This document shows, piece by piece, positions 61,292-64,000 of a stretch of 64,000 bases of DNA (its first letter is position 1; every line of letters begins with the position of its first letter). Origin of the DNA: Rhodopseudomonas boonkerdii (GTDB lineage: Bacteria > Pseudomonadota > Alphaproteobacteria > Rhizobiales > Xanthobacteraceae); the NCBI RefSeq assembly GCF_021184025.1, contig NZ_CP036537.1:5237001-5301000 (forward strand), read 5' to 3'. The notes under the pieces are model-generated. The model had not been told where the DNA came from, ran no database searches, and saw only the letters and a program-made list of their open reading frames with translations. The position numbers were made by a program, and so were the translations under genes.

Positions 61292-62218
61292 ATGAAACTG
61301 ATCAATCTCGATATCGATGCGCTGCGGACGATCGTGACCGCGCAACAGCTCGGCAGTTTCAACCGCGCGGCGATGCAGATCGGCCGGTCGCAATCGGCCG
61401 TGAGCCAGCAGATTCACAAGCTCGAAGAGCAGATCGGCGAACCCTTGTTTCGTCGCCACGGCCGTGGCCTTGCACTGACTGATGCCGGCGATGTCGTGGT
61501 GGCCTACGCGCGGCGAATCCTCGATCTTAATGACGAGATGGTGTTGGCCGCGCGGGGCCATGGCATCGCAGGCGTGGTCCGGCTCGGGCTGCCGGCGGAT
61601 TTCGCCGAAGCCTGGCTTCCCACGGTGCTCGGGCGCTTCAAGCGCAGCCACCCCGCCGTTCATGTGGAGGTCGTGGTCGATCGCAACCGGCGCCTCTTGG
61701 AGCGCCTCGACAATGGCGACCTCGATCTCGTGCTCGCGCTCAACAATGCGACGCGCGGCGACGCCGAAGCGATCGCGTCGCTGCCACTGGTCTGGATCGG
61801 GCCACGCGCCGACATCGAGGTATGGCGCAGCGGCGAGCCGATCCCGCTCGCCGTGTATGAAGCGCCGTGTTTCTTTCGCGAAAAGGCGCTGGCGGCGCTG
61901 GACCAGGCCGGCATTGCCTGGCGCATCGCCTTCAGCAGTTCGAGCCTGCGGGGATTGTGGGCGGCGGTGGAGGCGGGTCTCGGCATCACGCTGCGCACCG
62001 GCGCGGGACTGCCGGACAATCTGCGCGCGCTGGTCGCCGGCGGCGATCTGCCGGCCGTCCCTAAGCTCGGAATTTCGCTCAGCCTGCATGATGCCAAGCG
62101 CACCATGACCCCCGCGGCGAAACGGCTACGGTCGATCGTGGTCGAGACGCTGGAAAACCAGCTGCTCACGACCGCGCATCACAACACCGCACGGATCAGC
62201 GACAGCAGCCGGGCTTGA
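61292..62218 (+). CDS. LysR-family transcriptional regulator
   Basis: A 308-aa regulator with the HTH LDIDALRTIVTAQQLGSFNR AAMQIGRSQSAVSQQIHKLE EQIGEPLFRRHGRGLALTDA and an effector domain beginning GVVRLGLPADFAEAWLPTVL. It is of the subgroup often controlling aromatic-acid efflux or uptake genes. It is divergent from the lipocalin/enolase cluster (99 bp apart, AT-rich) and overlaps the 3' end of the HlyD gene by 40 bp, so it may regulate either neighbour. Confidence 0.9.
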   Translation: MKLINLDIDALRTIVTAQQLGSFNRAAMQIGRSQSAVSQQIHKLEEQIGEPLFRRHGRGLALTDAGDVVVAYARRILDLNDEMVLAARGHGIAGVVRLGLPADFAEAWLPTVLGRFKRSHPAVHVEVVVDRNRRLLERLDNGDLDLVLALNNATRGDAEAIASLPLVWIGPRADIEVWRSGEPIPLAVYEAPCFFREKALAALDQAGIAWRIAFSSSSLRGLWAAVEAGLGITLRTGAGLPDNLRALVAGGDLPAVPKLGISLSLHDAKRTMTPAAKRLRSIVVETLENQLLTTAHHNTARISDSSRA

Positions 62219-63090
62219 TGGCCCTCGCTGGGCTCGCCGATGGCGATACTGCATGTCATTCCCATGGCCAACATGACGGTGGACGGCGCGCTGTCGATAT
62301 GCAGGCGCACCGGAATCCGCTGTGCCAGCCGCACCCAGGTGAAGACCGGATTGACGCTGGGCAGGCCGAGATGATCCGGGGTGGCATTGGCATCGGCGAT
62401 GCCACGCCCGATGCTTTCCACATGCCCGGTCACCGGATCGTCGAAGCCCATCATGCGGATTTCAGCATGCGCACCGGTGCGGATGGTGCGCAACTGAGTT
62501 TCCTCAAAATAGCCGGTGACCCAGAAGCTGCCGGCGTCGATCATCGCGACCTTGGTGGTGCCAGCCACGGCGTAATCGCCGGGCCGCATCCGCAGATTGG
62601 TCACATAGCCATCGACTGACGCACGCACCGTCGCCCGCGCCAGATTCAGCTTGGCGAGATTGAATGCCGCCTGCGCGCTTTGGAAATCTGCCTCCGCGAT
62701 CGATGCTGCGCCGACCGCCTGCTCGATCACCTCCACCGAGGCAACGCCGACCAGCGCCGAACGCCGCCGCGCCGTCGATGCCTGCAGCTGCATCGTTTGC
62801 CGCCGCGCTTCCAGAGTGGATATCGCCTGATCAACGGCGAGCTGAAAACGCTCGGGATCGATCTGATAAAGAATGTCGCCACGATGGACGAGCTGATTGT
62901 CGACAACATGGACCTCGCGAATGGTGCCCGACACTTCCGGCGCGATCTGGACCACATCAGCGCTGATACGGCCGTCGCGCGTCCATGGCGCCAGCATGTA
63001 TTGATGCCAGAGTGCAATTGTGAGGACGATCGACACTCCGACCATCGCGAGGGTCAGGATAGGACGAATGGCGGCTTTCAGATGCAGCAT
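62179..63090 (-). CDS. HlyD-family membrane-fusion protein (AaeA-like)
   Basis: A 303-aa efflux adaptor with an N-terminal membrane anchor (LTLAMVGVSIVLTIALWHQY) and APWTRDGRISADVVQIAPEV SGTIREVHVVDNQLVHRGDI, LYQIDPERFQLAV, a short coiled coil and the barrel VRASVDGYVTNLRMRPGDYA with FWVTGYFEETQLRTI. The preceding DUF1656 and FUSC genes identify an AaeXAB-type system for export of p-hydroxybenzoate-like aromatic acids. The start at 63090 gives MLHLKAAIRPI. Confidence 0.9.
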   Translation of the reverse strand: MLHLKAAIRPILTLAMVGVSIVLTIALWHQYMLAPWTRDGRISADVVQIAPEVSGTIREVHVVDNQLVHRGDILYQIDPERFQLAVDQAISTLEARRQTMQLQASTARRRSALVGVASVEVIEQAVGAASIAEADFQSAQAAFNLAKLNLARATVRASVDGYVTNLRMRPGDYAVAGTTKVAMIDAGSFWVTGYFEETQLRTIRTGAHAEIRMMGFDDPVTGHVESIGRGIADANATPDHLGLPSVNPVFTWVRLAQRIPVRLHIDSAPSTVMLAMGMTCSIAIGEPSEGHQARLLSLIRAVL

Positions 63091-63104
63091 CAGAGCAGTC
63101 CGGG

Positions 63105-63299
63105 CTAGACAAAACGAACAAGAAGGGCGGTGACGGACAGCCACAGCGCGCATTCCAACAGCGCGGGGTGCCAGAACCAGCGCAGCAATCCCGCATGAGC
63201 GAGCAACCGGCGCAGCGCCACGAAGATTGGCAGCGCCGCTCCCGCATAAATCATGAACGGCGCAACATAAACGCCAACCAGATTGACCTCACTCAGCAT
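63105..63299 (-). CDS. DUF1656 small membrane protein (AaeX-like)
   Basis: A 64-aa protein with two predicted helices: MLSEVNLVGVYVAPFMIYAG with AALPIFVALRRLL, and LLECALWLSVTALLVRFV. DUF1656 proteins are encoded between the FUSC pump and HlyD adaptor genes of aromatic-acid efflux systems. The ATG at 63299 overlaps the 3' end of the FUSC gene by 11 bases. Confidence 0.9.
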   Translation of the reverse strand: MLSEVNLVGVYVAPFMIYAGAALPIFVALRRLLAHAGLLRWFWHPALLECALWLSVTALLVRFV

Positions 63300-64000
63300 G
63301 GCGTTTCCTGTCGCGGTGAAAGAAGGCGGCATGTTCCGCAAGCAGCGCGGCGATATCGTCGAACGAGGACGCGAGCAGTCGTGACGCATACGCTGCATCC
63401 TTCGCGCGTTGCAGCCGTTCCGCCGCCCTGCGCGCCTCGCGCGCCATGCGGGCCGGATCGCCCCGGCTTGCCTTCAAGGCGGCAAGGCCCTGACCTGCGG
63501 CGTCGCGGCAACTCGGCGGCAGCGCGTCGCCGGACAGAGCCTGCCGAATGCGGAAGATCGCCCTGCCGAGGTGGATCGCCGCTAGACCGTCGCCGATGAT
63601 CTTGGGCAATCCTGTGCTGTCACCCTTGAGCTGCACCGCCGCGAGCACCAATCGCTGATGCTGGCGATGCTGCCATGCCAACCGATGGCTGCGCGGCGCG
63701 CCCCTCAGCAGGGCCAATGCGTCATCGCGCAGCGCCGCCGAGATCCGCCCCGCTTGCTTGGCTCCATTGCGCGGAAACAACACCTTAAAGCTCAGCACCG
63801 TGAAAACGCCTGACAGGATGAATGCGGCGCTAGAATTCAGGTAATTCGCCACGTCGAACACCATGGGATTGGTCGGCCCGACCATCGTCATGAATGTCAG
63901 CAGATAGGCGGTGCCGGCCGGTGCCGTTCTGGGGATGGTCGTGGCCACCAGCCCCGCGATCCAGAATGGCAGCATCGCGGCGATCAGCAGCGGAAAGCCG
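63289..64000 (-). CDS. FUSC-family efflux transporter, C-terminal part (AaeB-like)
   Basis: The visible 237 codons continue beyond the right edge. Three hydrophobic segments are followed by a helical cytoplasmic tail: PFWIAGLVATTIPRTAPAGT AYLLTFMTMVGPTN, YLNSSAAFILSGVFTVLSFK VLFPRN, then AALRDDALALLRGAPRSHRL. This is the second half of a fusaric-acid-resistance/AaeB-type pump. It is first in the operon with the DUF1656 and HlyD genes. Confidence 0.87.
   Translation of the reverse strand, partial: GFPLLIAAMLPFWIAGLVATTIPRTAPAGTAYLLTFMTMVGPTNPMVFDVANYLNSSAAFILSGVFTVLSFKVLFPRNGAKQAGRISAALRDDALALLRGAPRSHRLAWQHRQHQRLVLAAVQLKGDSTGLPKIIGDGLAAIHLGRAIFRIRQALSGDALPPSCRDAAGQGLAALKASRGDPARMAREARRAAERLQRAKDAAYASRLLASSFDDIAALLAEHAAFFHRDRKRHAE

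Noticed and set aside
1..64000. CRISPR arrays, tRNA/rRNA genes, prophage or integrase
   Set aside because: No regular short repeat-spacer pattern, no cloverleaf or rRNA signature and no phage or integrase genes were seen; the only complete mobile element is the IS at 36031-37540.

Overview
The window is high-GC alphaproteobacterial chromosome, most likely Bradyrhizobiaceae/Nitrobacteraceae (Bradyrhizobium, Afipia, Rhodopseudomonas or Tardiphaga type). The hints are a fused CysNC next to CysD and a cluster I-type CysH, a 146-bp GTCCCGG-type palindromic repeat of the kind scattered through these genomes, a subtilase autotransporter, and many LysR, Bug-receptor and CaiB genes. The genus is inferred from gene style only. 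No rRNA, tRNA or CRISPR array was seen.

Layout. 1-5.5 kb is core-like: the end of a branched-chain amino acid ABC transporter operon, then sulfate activation (cysD-cysNC) divergent from cysH. 5.5-8.7 kb holds a CmcJ/NvfI-type oxidoreductase, one conserved small ORF with its own terminator, and decayed pieces of a TetR gene, an SDR gene and an IS3 transposase. 8.7-12 kb is a 1,064-residue S8 protease autotransporter. 12-13.3 kb is almost gene-free and carries fragments of an MFS permease and a lipocalin-like gene. 13.3-22.9 kb has an OmpR/EnvZ-type two-component pair, a DUF3108 protein and a minus-strand run (2Fe-2S subunit, Mo-hydroxylase large subunit, methyltransferase, TPR, DUF2147, small ORF), then an SDR gene and its TetR-type regulator. 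Four near-identical operator motifs tie the Fe-S/Mo operon to the SDR/tetR divergon.

23-32.5 kb is a series of small regulator/redox modules: LysR with a Tat-type MBL hydrolase and aldo/keto reductase; TetR with a DUF1330-like protein; HxlR with an NmrA-like reductase; tautomerase with LysR. They are mixed with truncated genes (MFS, MHYT domain, glutaryl-CoA dehydrogenase). 32.6-46.1 kb is the most interesting block, an apparent catabolic island: Bug solute receptor, a two-gene ThDP decarboxylase, a zinc alcohol dehydrogenase split by a 1.5-kb IS3-family element, a D-2-hydroxyacid-type FAD dehydrogenase, a thioesterase, a CaiB CoA-transferase, a 2-haloacid dehalogenase-like HAD enzyme, LysR, an AAHS-type permease and an aldehyde dehydrogenase. 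The enzyme types suggest 2-substituted acid -> 2-hydroxyacid -> 2-keto acid -> aldehyde -> acid -> CoA ester, with the substrate unknown. 46.5-57.7 kb carries an AraC-controlled EmrAB pump, a LysR-controlled amidase/MFS pair, a GNAT/epimerase/MarR group and an oxidoreductase/LysR pair. 57.8-62.2 kb is a LysR-controlled cluster (lipocalin-like, enolase-superfamily dehydratase, GFA, RidA, methyltransferase). The right edge is an AaeXAB-type aromatic-acid efflux operon, cut by the window.

Overall this is an accessory, xenobiotic/aromatic-type region with at least twelve transcription factors and many pseudogenes. Most starts were set from visible Shine-Dalgarno sequences or stop/start overlaps; product names rest on family motifs, not on searches.
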